Source of the DNA: Pyrenochaeta sp. MPI-SDFR-AT-0127
Taxonomy: Eukaryota > Ascomycota > Dothideomycetes > Pleosporales > Cucurbitariaceae
Direction of reading: 5' to 3'
DNA length: 64,000 nt
Assembly: GCA_020747015.1 (NCBI GenBank)
Contig: JAGTJM010000017.1
Coordinates: 620,001-684,000 of the forward strand
The translations under genes and the position numbers were made by a program. This document shows, piece after piece, positions 22,163-32,658 of this stretch. The notes under the pieces are model-generated. The model had not been told where the DNA came from and searched no databases. It saw only the letters and a list, made by a program, of their open reading frames with translations. Each line of letters begins with the position of its first letter. Positions within the stretch are counted from its first letter, which is position 1.

Positions 22163-23182
22163 ATGGTACGAATACTGTTGTTCGGGACAGGCAGTGTCGG
22201 GACGGTGTACGCAATGCTTTTGTCGAAAGCAGGGGCACAAGTTACATGCGTTTGCCGCTCAAATTACGAAACCGCAGTTTCCAATGGCTTTGTAGTCCGC
22301 TCGACGATATTTGGAGAAGAACACTTCCGGCCGACTGTTGTAAGATCTGTGGAGGAGGCCGTCGATAATCTGACAGCAGACTCGCCGTTCGACTTCATCG
22401 TTGTGTGCACAAAGGCAATTACAAGTCATGGAGATCACTCTGCTACTGATATGATCCATCTCGCCGTCACGAAAGCGCATACAAGCATTGTCATCATCCA
22501 GAACGGACTCGGCGTGGAACGAGTATACCGAACAGCATTTCCAAACAACACAATAATTTCCGGCGTTACGTATCTTCCCACATCGCACATCGGAGCTGGT
22601 ATTGTCTTGCATACAGAAACGCAAAAGCTGCATTTAGGACCATACCCTGCACACACCGCTGCTACTGCTGAGCAAAAGCGCACCCGGGCTTTCGCAGATT
22701 TGATAATAGCTGCCGGCGGTGAGGCTACGGTGCATTCTGATGTTCAGATTGAGCGTTGGAAAAAGTTGATAGGGAACGCGACATGGAATCCTATTTGTGC
22801 GCTATCCCGGTGTCGAGATCTTCAGTTTCTCCAATCTAGCCCCAAATTAGCGTACGACTTCGTTATCTCGTCCATGCGCGAAGTCGTTGCAGTTGCTCAA
22901 GCAATAGGATATGGCGACTTTATCGGAGAAAGCGATGTCCAGCAACAGATCCAACGCAGCAAAGCACGACAATGGCCTGGGGTGGAACCAAGCATGTTGG
23001 CCGACATGCGAACCGGGAGAACAATGGAGGTGGAGGCAGTGATAGGCGAAGTGGTTAAGATAGCGAAGAGCAGACGTGTAGAAGTACCCAGACTGGAAAC
23101 GCTGTATTTGCTTCTCCACTGCTCAGACTATATTTCTGTGGCAGTATCGGAAAGCTCCGCGGCAGGCAAAAAGGGTTTATAG
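22163..23182 (+). CDS. Ketopantoate reductase-like protein (ApbA/PanE family)
   Basis: A single-exon, 339-residue protein. The N-terminal Rossmann fold carries LFGTGSVGTVYA (the GxGxxG NADP loop). The middle has VIIQNGLGVE, typical of PanE. The C-terminal helical domain has the catalytic lysine region ERWKKLIGNATWNPICAL and the later SMLADMRTGRTMEVEAVIGE, which includes the substrate-binding Ser/Glu segment. Bacterial PanE makes pantoate for coenzyme A. Fungal genomes hold many paralogues of this fold, often in accessory metabolism, so the role here need not be pantothenate synthesis. The position next to the dioxygenase gene suggests a reductase acting on a keto acid from the same pathway (inference). 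Confidence 0.85.
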   Translation: MVRILLFGTGSVGTVYAMLLSKAGAQVTCVCRSNYETAVSNGFVVRSTIFGEEHFRPTVVRSVEEAVDNLTADSPFDFIVVCTKAITSHGDHSATDMIHLAVTKAHTSIVIIQNGLGVERVYRTAFPNNTIISGVTYLPTSHIGAGIVLHTETQKLHLGPYPAHTAATAEQKRTRAFADLIIAAGGEATVHSDVQIERWKKLIGNATWNPICALSRCRDLQFLQSSPKLAYDFVISSMREVVAVAQAIGYGDFIGESDVQQQIQRSKARQWPGVEPSMLADMRTGRTMEVEAVIGEVVKIAKSRRVEVPRLETLYLLLHCSDYISVAVSESSAAGKKGL

Positions 23183-23353
23183 TGCCATAGATATCGCCAA
23201 TTTAGCACCACGGGTGAATACTACGCTTGAGAGAACTCGGACTGAGGTAGCATTTTTTGTCAAGCAAATGAAATCATTGATTGTAAAGTACCACAATGAC
23301 CCAGACAAGTACCCCAAGAAGATAGGTTCTCCTTCCACCAAGAGTTGAAAGTA

Positions 23354-23827
23354 TCACCACTCGTTTGCAATCTGATACAGGCCGTACCCGCGGTCATGTA
23401 AACCTGTCGCTGTGAAAAAAGAGTATCCATACTAACAAAAGCGTAATAAATTAGTAACATGCACGATTTACCGTACACATCCGATGGATGAACTCACCTG
23501 CAGTAATTGGCATCCAGAGAACATGTTCCAAAGGAATATTCTCATGGGTAGCGGACCACCAATGGCCACCCAATGCGGATGCGCGACTGGGGGCCTATGA
23601 GGTGGCATCCGGCGGTGGTTGATTAACCAGTCTGGAGGGTTTGTATTAGGTTCGCGACCAGTAACTCCATGATTTGGTGGGAGGAAGGTATCGTCGGCTT
23701 CGTCATCATCGACCGTGGCATTCATCCCTGGGACAGCATAGTTATTGGTGACCGTAATGGAATCAGCGCTGCGAATAGACTGACGTAGATCCGCCGTGGT
23801 AAGAATTGATGTAGTTGTGGAAGACAT
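23354..23827 (-). CDS. Hypothetical protein, two exons
   Basis: Exons 23827-23498 and 23431-23354 on the minus strand join over a 66-nt intron (GTGAGT..TTAG) to give 135 residues. The first 65 residues are Thr/Ser/Asp/Pro-rich and probably disordered. The second half is aromatic and basic: PVAHPHWVAIGG, FLWNMFSG, then YGYSFFTATGLHDRGYGLYQ across the splice. No family is recognised. The splice is supported only by the smooth continuation and the good consensus sites. The gene converges on the ketopantoate-reductase-like gene. It could also be a fragment of a longer gene. Confidence 0.4.
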
Positions 23828-24314
23828 TGAATCGTCTACACAAGACCAAGTCTTTGATTGAACTTAGGTGGAAGATTGGTTGAACGGGACAACGGATATC
23901 GGACATTAGAGAGTAACGGGTGTCCTGTCTCAATGCCGAGCACTCTTAGCCCCGATTCCCTGATCCGTATCCTTGAAGATTCAAGCTTGTTATGAAAGTC
24001 ATGTGGGGGCGACTTGATGAATCCGAAAGCCCAGCGGCTTTCCGAATGTGGAGAACGACACTTGGCCCCAGATCTCTCCACAGCGGAGAAGTCATTGTCA
24101 CCCAATGCATTGCTTGCAACGGGACCACAGATCTGTGCATGATACTTGCGGTTCCTGCGAATCCGACATGGAATGTGGGACAATGCTATGGCCGAAACAT
24201 CCATACTAAGGACCGCTCCTGGTGAGCCGATCGTTGTTCTGACACCCAACAGCCAGCAGCAAGGCAGCGCTGCGACACACTCCCAACTATCAACATCAAC
24301 ACTTGGAAAAAACT

Positions 24315-26001
24315 ATGCCGCAATTCCAGGAAACAGTACTGGCTCGTGTTGAGGGCGCCTCCATCGACGGTCGTCTGAACGTGCTCAGGATTCGCCAGCG
24401 GCTTTTTCAGTCCCTCCATGCCACCTTGGTGCAGCACCACAATGATGCAATCCAGGCTATTCAAATTGACGAAGGCTGTTCCCTAGAAGAAGCTTTACTA
24501 GTGTACGGCAGCTCGCTCATTGAACTGCGTAATCACTACGACGCCCTCGATCTACGCAAAGATCTCGAACAGGAATATCGCGTAGCAAAAGGCGAGAGCA
24601 ACGAGAGCAGACGTACACCATTTCCAATCACTTATATCATACCTGGAACCATTCACTTATTTTACAATGTCATATCTGCGCTATCTGCAGCCCTTGGAGC
24701 TGGCAGCTGTGTGATCGTGGAGGTGAGCTCTCATTCCTTTCCCACCCTTACCTCGAATAGCCTCGCTGATATCGCCATTTCCACCCGAAAAGCTTGAGAA
24801 TACGACGCTGAGAACTTCGGATTTACTGCGGCGTATTATCACCGCGTCTCTCGATCAGGACGCATTCGGCAGCACGTCTTCCCGAGCGCCCACCGAATAC
24901 CTTGCTAAATGCGCAATCGTTGATCAGACAACCGACCTGGTTGCATCTAACATCTCTGCTCGGCGGATTCTTTCGTCATCGATGCATCGAAACATCGCTT
25001 TGGTAGATCGCACAGCTGATGTTGAGTTGGCAGCAAGGGAAATTGTGGCCTCGCGCTTAGCGTTTAAAGGCACCAGCCTATGTGCCGTTGATTTGGTGCT
25101 GGTGAACGAGTTTGTACTGGATAAATTCAATGCAGCTGCGATCCAAGCGCTGGAAGCCATCCGGGGGGCGGAGGGGACAGAGAAGATGTCTACGTCGTCT
25201 GATAAATCCTTTGCGTCAGGCAGGCGCTCCAACAGCAAGCTGTTCAATGGCAATACACCAAGCGATGATGTACGGTGGGTTAATGGGAATTCAAATTTGG
25301 GTCTTCTACAGCTAGTGAATAGGTACGAAGTCCCTTGGCATTTTTCATTAACAACACTCGTAACTAGTGTATGCTGACGTGAGTCTTTCACAGAGCACAC
25401 ACACTCGCAAGTGCTAAGCTGGCATCTTCCCGCGTCGTTGTTGTACATCCAACCACCAGCCTCGATGATCCAATCGACTTTCTGAGCACGGAATCACAGC
25501 AAAGCACGCCAATTGCCGCTCTGTATATTTTCAGTGGGCAACGTGAGGCAAAATATCTGTCACAGTACATCGTCAGTCAAAGTAGTTATATCAATCACAT
25601 ACCGGCTCAGCTGATGGGTGAGTGGCACTCTGAGCTTACTTTTCTTTTCGTTTACTGACCGAGTGTTCCTCTTATCAACAGTCGGACCGAGCGCGCCCCT
25701 CGATTTTCCAACTAATCTTCGCGTCCGCTATACACGCGATATGTTCGAGGTCCCTAGCCCCCAAGTAGTGCCGGGTGTGAGGTCCCACTTTGCGTCCACT
25801 ATCTTTAAGAAGGCTAATTTCATTGACGCTGTTGCACGAAAGCCTTTGAAACCTACTGGACAACCACCATCGGGAGCTTGGGGATTTTTCGAGCAGGGCA
25901 TGGTTATTGGTGCCTTCTTTTACTTACTTCCCATAGCTAGTATAACAGTCTGTGGGTTAGGATACGCAGCTTGGACTGGGTACCGGAGTATCAGGGGGTA
26001 G
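24315..26001 (+). CDS. Aldehyde dehydrogenase-like protein with C-terminal membrane anchor
   Basis: Four exons: 24315-24722, 24793-25322, 25394-25617 and 25682-26001, giving 493 residues. The N-terminal part follows the fungal aldehyde dehydrogenase pattern (RIRQRLFQSLHATL, substrate loop, PFPITYIIPGTIHLFYN, ALGAGSCVIVE). Cys233 in TSLCAVDLVLVNEF sits where the catalytic cysteine normally lies. However, the LELGGK segment with the general-base glutamate is not there; SSSMHRNIALVD takes its place. The chain closes with PSGAWGFFEQGMVIGAFFYLL and a transmembrane helix near the end, as in membrane-bound fatty-aldehyde or carotenal dehydrogenases. It may be a divergent or inactive enzyme. It converges with the transcription factor gene (190 bp). 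Confidence 0.8.
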
Positions 26002-26191
26002 TTCTGTAATATTTTGCAGTGTGAATGTATCGGATTTTGAATGAAGCATGGGAGATTACGGAAACTTGAAACCACAAGGGTAGCGAGTGACGTCCTCTTT
26101 CGCCTCAAAGATCTCGTTGTACGGTCTGATGTTAGAATTCGCGAGCTATGCCAACGCTAATCATGTCGACTGTTGTTGCTCAATGTTTAAT

Positions 26192-29100
26192 TTACAATAC
26201 ATGCGCAACCTTTGCAATCTCTGCCATTAAACGTGTGATGCTTTCAACAAGAGCGATTTGAGCCCCGTCACTAGCGCTCATAGGTTTTCTCAAAATCGCA
26301 ATTGCAACGCTCATTGTTGCATGGGCATCCTCGACTGAACATATGGGATTTGCTTCTGGTGGCTCATGCAACTCACCATGGTCGGTCCTATGTGTTCCAA
26401 GAGCAGGTATGCCCTCAGACACTGTAATAAATTTACGTACCATGACATCCTCCTCACCATCTAGCAATACTAGCGGAGCTTGAGCCATGTCTTGCATGGG
26501 AGAAATCGAAACAACATCGGAGTGCCGACGAGCTTTGGCAATAACCCCAAAGACCCAGAACGCAATGCTTGCCTGGTATACTAGCATGACGGACAGATCG
26601 CGCAAACATCTGCTAGGGAGAACCGCAGCAGCTTTGTATACTTGCCCCGCGTGCCAAATTCCTTGCCGCGCTTCGCGAGTCTGTGTCCATTCCTGGAGAA
26701 AAGGGTAAACGCGGCGAGCTTCGCGTTGGCCATCTCGACCAGCAAAAGCTTGAAGGCCTTGTAAAGGCACTAGTAAGGCCATGGTAAGGTATTCTAGTAC
26801 AAGGACAGTTTCTGTGCATGCAACTGTGTTTTGTTCGGGATGCGAGTTGATTCTCCTCCGTAGGAAGCTGAAGGCTCTGAGTAGTTTTCCTCGGCGTGTA
26901 GGCAACATCGAGCTGGGTGCCTCAAGAAAAGAATCATGAATTGAATCTGACCCGCTCCATTGCAATGTGTCGTAAAGTTGTTGATACTCTAAGACTAGGC
27001 TCCAAAGCCCGTAGAGGGTGTAAAGATTTGCCCTTAAATCGTGGTCCATGTATGAACAGTTTGCTTCGCTCATCACTCCTCGGACGGCATCGGCAAGCGT
27101 CAAAGGCTCGACTGGCAAAGGGTGAGCGCATTTAAAATGCTCCGCCTTCCACTCTTCGGCGGTCGCAGCCCACCACAACGAGTTCCGCTCGGGAAATGGA
27201 ATGCGCATTTCTGCATAAGACATGAGGGGGTTCACTTGATTTGAGATGGATATTTGCGCGTCGAAGATGAACGCCCGGTAGATGAGACTTTTACAGCTGT
27301 GATTAGAAAGGCCGATTAATTTAAGCGCTGTTCGGTGACATACCGTTTCCTAAACTCCTGGCTGACCCACTGCTGCCATTTGTTGTGAAGGACTTCGCCT
27401 TCTTCGTGCGATTCGGGGTATATGTTTTTATATTGCTCCCTCCGGAGCCAGCGAGCGCGCCGGATGATCTAACAGTGGAGTCACGAGTCAGCAAGCATTC
27501 CACGAATGGTAGATTCTGGGCTAGAGAGCAACCAACAGTTATGACGAGCTGATAGTTTCCTTCGCCGATTTCCATCTGACGTTTGTTTCCGCTCCACATG
27601 GAGATCGCAGTTTGAGTGACTGGTGCAAATCAGAACGAATTCAACAGACTGGAGCGGGAGAAACTGGTCGTGCTGCACTTACGCCAGGCATGGAGTAGTT
27701 GCACATCTCTCGATGTAGCATTATCGTGGGTCAACTATGAAGTTGATTAGAAAATTAGGGTAATGTCTTTATTTAGTAGATTGCTCTGCAAGGGCCTGTC
27801 TTACACGGTCGATGATAGCATAGCGTAGGATGTCAGGCATGACGTACCCGAACCGCTGGATTGCTTCATGAGGCGTAAAACATGCCCCTGTTGCTACTGA
27901 AGCGGCCAGTAGTTCGTCTCTAATCATATCTGGTCGAAGAGTTGGGATATGGAACCATGGGAGAGTTTCTGTTTGTTGCGAAGCGATGAATCGCCGCAAT
28001 ATATTGTCCAACAACAGCTCTGATGGGAACGTGGGCGCAACCCTGATCCATTGCTCCTTCCCACAATGTTGCAAGAGGAGTGACAGTAATCGATTTCTGT
28101 CGTTGGGTCCCAGAAGAAGAGGCGCAGGCACCTGGAGACTGGATGTATTCTTTTCGAATCTTGCGCAATCTGGAGGTAAAATGAGCTTTGCGGTCTCAGC
28201 TGAATGGCAATCTTCATGGGTGGGACCCCAATCCCATCCAGAGTCTCTGAAGGCTTGTGTCCCAGCTGCGCATGCCTTTTGCTCAATCGACGATGGGTTA
28301 CTTTGAATTCCCTGAAACTCGGACTGTGCGAAGTCAAAGCTGTGCTCGTTGAAGTTCTGCCAGTCCGTGTGCGAGAGTCCCGCAAAATCTTGGGAGGATT
28401 GATCAGATAGCAGAATAGAATTCCAAAGGTCCATACTGCCATCGGTCTCAGCGTCGTTGGGTAAGGGGGATCCCGCAGCAGAGTCGAGTATGTCACGGAG
28501 GAGCTCCGTGTAACTCTGAGCAGCACTGTTGTATTCAAAGTCGGCTCGACTTCTGAACGAAGCGCTTTCGTTGGTCAATGGAATAGAATGAAGTTCAGTG
28601 CCTCGGGACTCGGCCGACATGCTGTTAGCTCCTGGTGCGTGTATCAAAGGAGTAGGTGGCGGAGTGCTGTGGGGATCGTGGCCATAGTCAACTCCGTATG
28701 TAGTGGGCGATTGCTGTGTCTGTGGATGCAAGTCTGTCATGTCATTTTCCAGAGTAGGGTGCTGCTGCGTCAGGTCAATTCAATTTGTTTCAGCACGACC
28801 AATCATGGCAAGGCCTCACCTACCTCATCTGGTGAAGAATGCCGTACTAGAGAATGGCCATCATATTCACAGACAATACTTCGTTGCACACACCGAAGAC
28901 ACGGCTTACTGTCACTACACTTTAATTTGCTGGCGACACATGTCTTACAAGCCTGTGAGACTCTTTTACCTGCTCGTGATTGAGTGCGATCAGCGCGTGG
29001 CTTCGACGCATTTTCCGTGTGTTGAGCAGTGTGTCGCTTCACCAAATCGCTGAATCTACTTTAATGAAGCTGTCTTATGCAGCGATTGAGGGCAGGCTTA

Positions 29101-29334
29101 CGCTCGCCCGAAACCTTTGCCGCATATCCGGCAAAGATACGGTCTCTCCTGGGTGTCTAAGGGGTAGTTAGCGGCCAGTGATGTTCGCGCCCTTGAGCAA
29201 ATAACGAGAGAGTAGGGCATACGGCTTCGGACATGGCGGGTGAGATGGTCCACCCGAGAGAAGACGCGTTGGCAGTGCGAGCATTGAAAGGGCGACTGGT
29301 CGGCAGCTGGCGATGCAATCCTGTCACGTGGCAT
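26192..29334 (-). CDS. Transcription factor with two C2H2 fingers, Zn2Cys6 cluster and fungal TF domain
   Basis: Eight exons on the minus strand: 29334-29223, 29156-29102, 29049-28824, 28764-27805, 27734-27683, 27619-27537, 27468-27344 and 27296-26192. The product is 905 residues. Finger 1 uses Cys18, Cys21, His34, His38 and is completed by the first splice. Finger 2 uses Cys46, Cys49, His62, His66. The Zn2Cys6 cluster has cysteines 90, 93, 100, 106, 109 and 116. A Ser/Thr/Pro/Gln-rich linker follows, then the fungal-specific regulatory domain, including RDVQLLHAW, WQQWVSQEF and SLIYRAFIFDAQ. Such double-type factors commonly regulate an adjacent catabolic gene set. Its neighbours here are the aldehyde-dehydrogenase-like gene and an FAD monooxygenase. 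The third intron ends in a tandem CAGCAG acceptor that could give two isoforms. Confidence 0.88.
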
Positions 29335-29574
29335 GTCTTGGATCAGTACGGAAGAGTTGTGAGTTGGCACGAAGCTTGAGTCATGAAGAATTGTAACATT
29401 TGGCAGAAGAAGATCGAAGAAGCATGAGGTTAGGGTATGTGCAAATCTGAGGGTCGGCCGAGCTCTGAGCCGGCACTCCACATTCGCGATCCACACAACA
29501 CTGCGGGGGTTCGGCTGTGGCGCATCCTTCAACATACGCGAACCATCTCATCAGTTCCATGTGTTCCCCATCCT

Positions 29575-30924
29575 CTAGATCTCCTGTCCGTCATGTAGCT
29601 TTGCTAAACAGTCGCGAATTCCTGCGTATGAAAAGTTGTACGACGTGTTCTTCCACATCGTCTCCGGCGTCTTCTTCTCATGTACAGTACGCGTAATGGC
29701 CTGTATCTTGGATGCTCGCGCGCGCCGTACTCGGTCAAAGTCTCGCAGCACGTCCAAGACCGACTCACGCGACACTTGTTGGTCGATGAACAGACTCAGC
29801 CCTTCACCATCCTCGATCGCTTGAGATGCGCCCTGCCCTTGGTGGGGAGTCATGGCGTGAGCAGCGTCGCCTACTAGGAGAGTCCGACCTTTGATGTATG
29901 TTGGCAGAGCGTCGTGGTCTCTCAGTTGCCATAATTTGATATTCTCCGCCTGCCTGTTAAATACAATATGTCAGTCTACGAGGCCGTAAATAAAGGCCGA
30001 GGCAATGTCTTACTCAAGGATCGGCCGTACACTGAAGTCACCAAATACCCTCAACAAATCCTCCCTTGTTCCCGGTGCTGACCATGAGTCCGCTGTTGAC
30101 AAGCCGATGGCGGAATCAGGAGCAATGCAGCCGACATTCAGCAGCTCAAGATTGCGACATGGGTATGAGACGACTGATCGTCCTGACCCATCTGAAGCAA
30201 TGCGCAAAATCAATTCTGCCTTGTCTTTGGCACTGGTAAGCGGTGCATCTGGCATCGCGCTGTTGACAACCTCTCGCGGCAGTATGAACCGGAACATGGA
30301 TGCGCCTGAAGCCCGAATTTCCGTTTCTCCTCCCACGACAAGTGGTCTGACAAAAGATTTAATTCCATCAGCACCTGTTTAACGCGCATTAGTTTTGGGC
30401 ATATAATGAATGAGAGGCGATAAGGGTGTCGTACCAATGACCAGATCTGATTCTATCACCTCTCCACTTGCAAGCCTTACGTTTCCAGCCTCAACGTCAA
30501 CCCCGACCACGCTCGCACGCCATACAACTTTAGCAGGGCGTCCGGAAAGCCCCAATTCTTCTGACGGATTTGTAGCCAGTCTCAAGAGCTCGTTCCACAG
30601 ATCAATTCGATGGACAACATGCCAATCGCTCCCAAAAATACCTTTGATATTCGATACATCCTGTTCGCTAACAAGTACCCCTTCGTGATCCACCGTACGG
30701 ACTTTCCCAAGGGATAGAGCACCGCATCGTTCCGGGTTCCAACCGTACTTGTACAGCCATTTGGTCGCATTTGGGCCTGGGGTGACCGCTGCACCAATTT
30801 CGTTTCCCGCCGCTGATCTTTCCAAGATGGTAACGTTGTGCTTCTCTCTCAGCACCCGCGCCGCAAAAAGCCCAGCAATACCAGCACCGATGATTGTGAC
30901 GTTCAACCCTGGTTTTTGCGCCAT
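29575..30924 (-). CDS. FAD-dependent monooxygenase, salicylate hydroxylase-like
   Basis: Three exons on the minus strand: 30924-30435, 30374-30014 and 29953-29575; introns 30375-30434 and 29954-30013. The product is 409 residues. It has all three flavin-hydroxylase motifs: the N-terminal dinucleotide loop VTIIGAGIAGLFAARVL, the DG motif DLVIGADGIKS rebuilt across the first intron, and the GD motif LLVGDAAHAMTPHQGQG. These class A enzymes use NAD(P)H and O2 to hydroxylate aromatic or polyketide substrates; many fungal salicylate hydroxylase-like members act in secondary metabolism. The stop lies 240 bp upstream of the transcription factor start on the same strand. Substrate not determinable. 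Confidence 0.88.
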
Positions 30925-32658
30925 TATTGTAGGCTTGTCAATGCACTGGGAAGAAGCGAGATGCAAAGGCTCGGAAAGAAGACAAGAATTTGGTTCAGGA
31001 GTGTGTGACTTCTGTTCTATCGTCTAAGTGCTGTCTTCTTCTCCACCCAACCACTGGCTTCTCTAGCATCCGCATCTCGCCCCTGGTGGTTTCATACCCG
31101 ATTGTGGTGGTGGACAGTTCGATTGTGGTCATTGAATCCACGTCGGACACCACCCGAGGCGCAGTTCCCCCACATGCTGTTCCGATCCGAGGCCCCGCCC
31201 TCGAAGGACCCGAAATTGGTCGATATTCTGTAGATTTCATTGTGGTAATATCAAACACACCTGTTAGTGCCATAGCGATGTGCATAGGTCATTTCCGTAT
31301 TCCGTCGCGGTGAGAGATGATAGTCTAATAGGCGCTGTCGTGGCTGCGGGAGGGATGCACAAAACTTACCAAGAGGCCCAAACACGACGCGCCAATCGCA
31401 CGCAGCGGCATCCACGCCCAGCTGCGGAAAGTAGCTCGAGACGCAATGACGGAGCCTAGCCACCTCTTGCGTACTTTCGTCACAACGCAAACAGTAACTC
31501 ACAACCACTGAACCACTTGCTGGCGCATCATCTCCAGCCAAATCAGCTCACAGACGACCAGAAGGCTACAATCGATACCACACAGCACATGAATCATATA
31601 ACAGCTTTATATATTACGACTCCTATTTTATATCGGTGAGTATGTGCCCGTTCAACACACCCAATAAGGCCTTGAAAAAAGACCCGCATAAAAACTCTCA
31701 TAATAAAGAGATACACCAGCGCGCACGACAGAGTAAACTCTCTTGTATTTGCATGACAACAGCTTACGAAGGAGTTATGGCTTCAAAGAACTTGGGTATA
31801 AGGTTTGCTTTGAAGATACCTATTCCATTGGGGATTGACTTTCAAACAGGTCACTTAATGTCCCTACCGACTCGAGGTACCCCTTCTAGAGTCTCGGTTG
31901 GGATCAGCTGAACCAATGAGAACCAAAGAATTTGTGTTGTCCTAAATGCCATACTAAGTGAACCTGTCGTTGAAGCTTGATTGGGTTTACAACTTCTCCG
32001 CCCGAGGATACGATTTCGAGAATGCACCACGGGCTGCATCATAAGTACCAGCTATCTCAGTTTCATAGAGAGATTCCCAGGATCTATCAATTCTACCTAG
32101 CGCAGCTTCAACTAAGATCAATTTAGTGGAACCAGATGGCGTCGAAATGTGGGGCGTTTGGTGTAACATGTGCATCACGTGAATTGGGCATCACGGGGTG
32201 GCTGTCTACTTCGCCAACCGAACCTAGACTCAAGCCCAAACTCAAATCGAAGCCACCGCCACCGGGAGCGTTACGATCAAGTTTTCGAAGCTATCGACAT
32301 TCTACGCACCGCAATTGCCTTTCTTCTTGTCGAACATTCGGTGATGGGGGTGGCGCCAAGCCATTCCCCATGCGTCCCCCACCGTATGAGCCACCCCCTC
32401 CGACTGAAAATGCCGCAACTCGACCTGGATTCATGGCACGTGCAATCCAAGTTGCGCGATAAGCTAAAAAACAAGCAGCCAAACAGGATACAAGGCCTGA
32501 ATGCTTGTGCTTCTTATCCCATGGATTCCCGTTTAACGATGCGCGGCGCGGCGCCGTCAAGATACCGGCTCCGTATAAGATGCAGCAGCGATTGATCAAC
32601 TGATGCTCATCTAATTCAAAGTAGCTGAAATAGCATTCAAACTGACAGACAGTTCACA
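30925..32658. other. Intergenic, no supported gene
   Basis: About 1.7 kb between the FAD monooxygenase (minus) and the potassium transporter (plus), so it should hold both promoters. Frames of up to 141 codons overlap on both strands without domains. No repeat was noticed. Confidence 0.4.

Noticed and set aside
32136..32599. Three overlapping frames of 100-140 codons ahead of the potassium transporter
   Set aside because: Pro/Arg/Ser-rich translations on both strands without a domain; most likely promoter and leader sequence.
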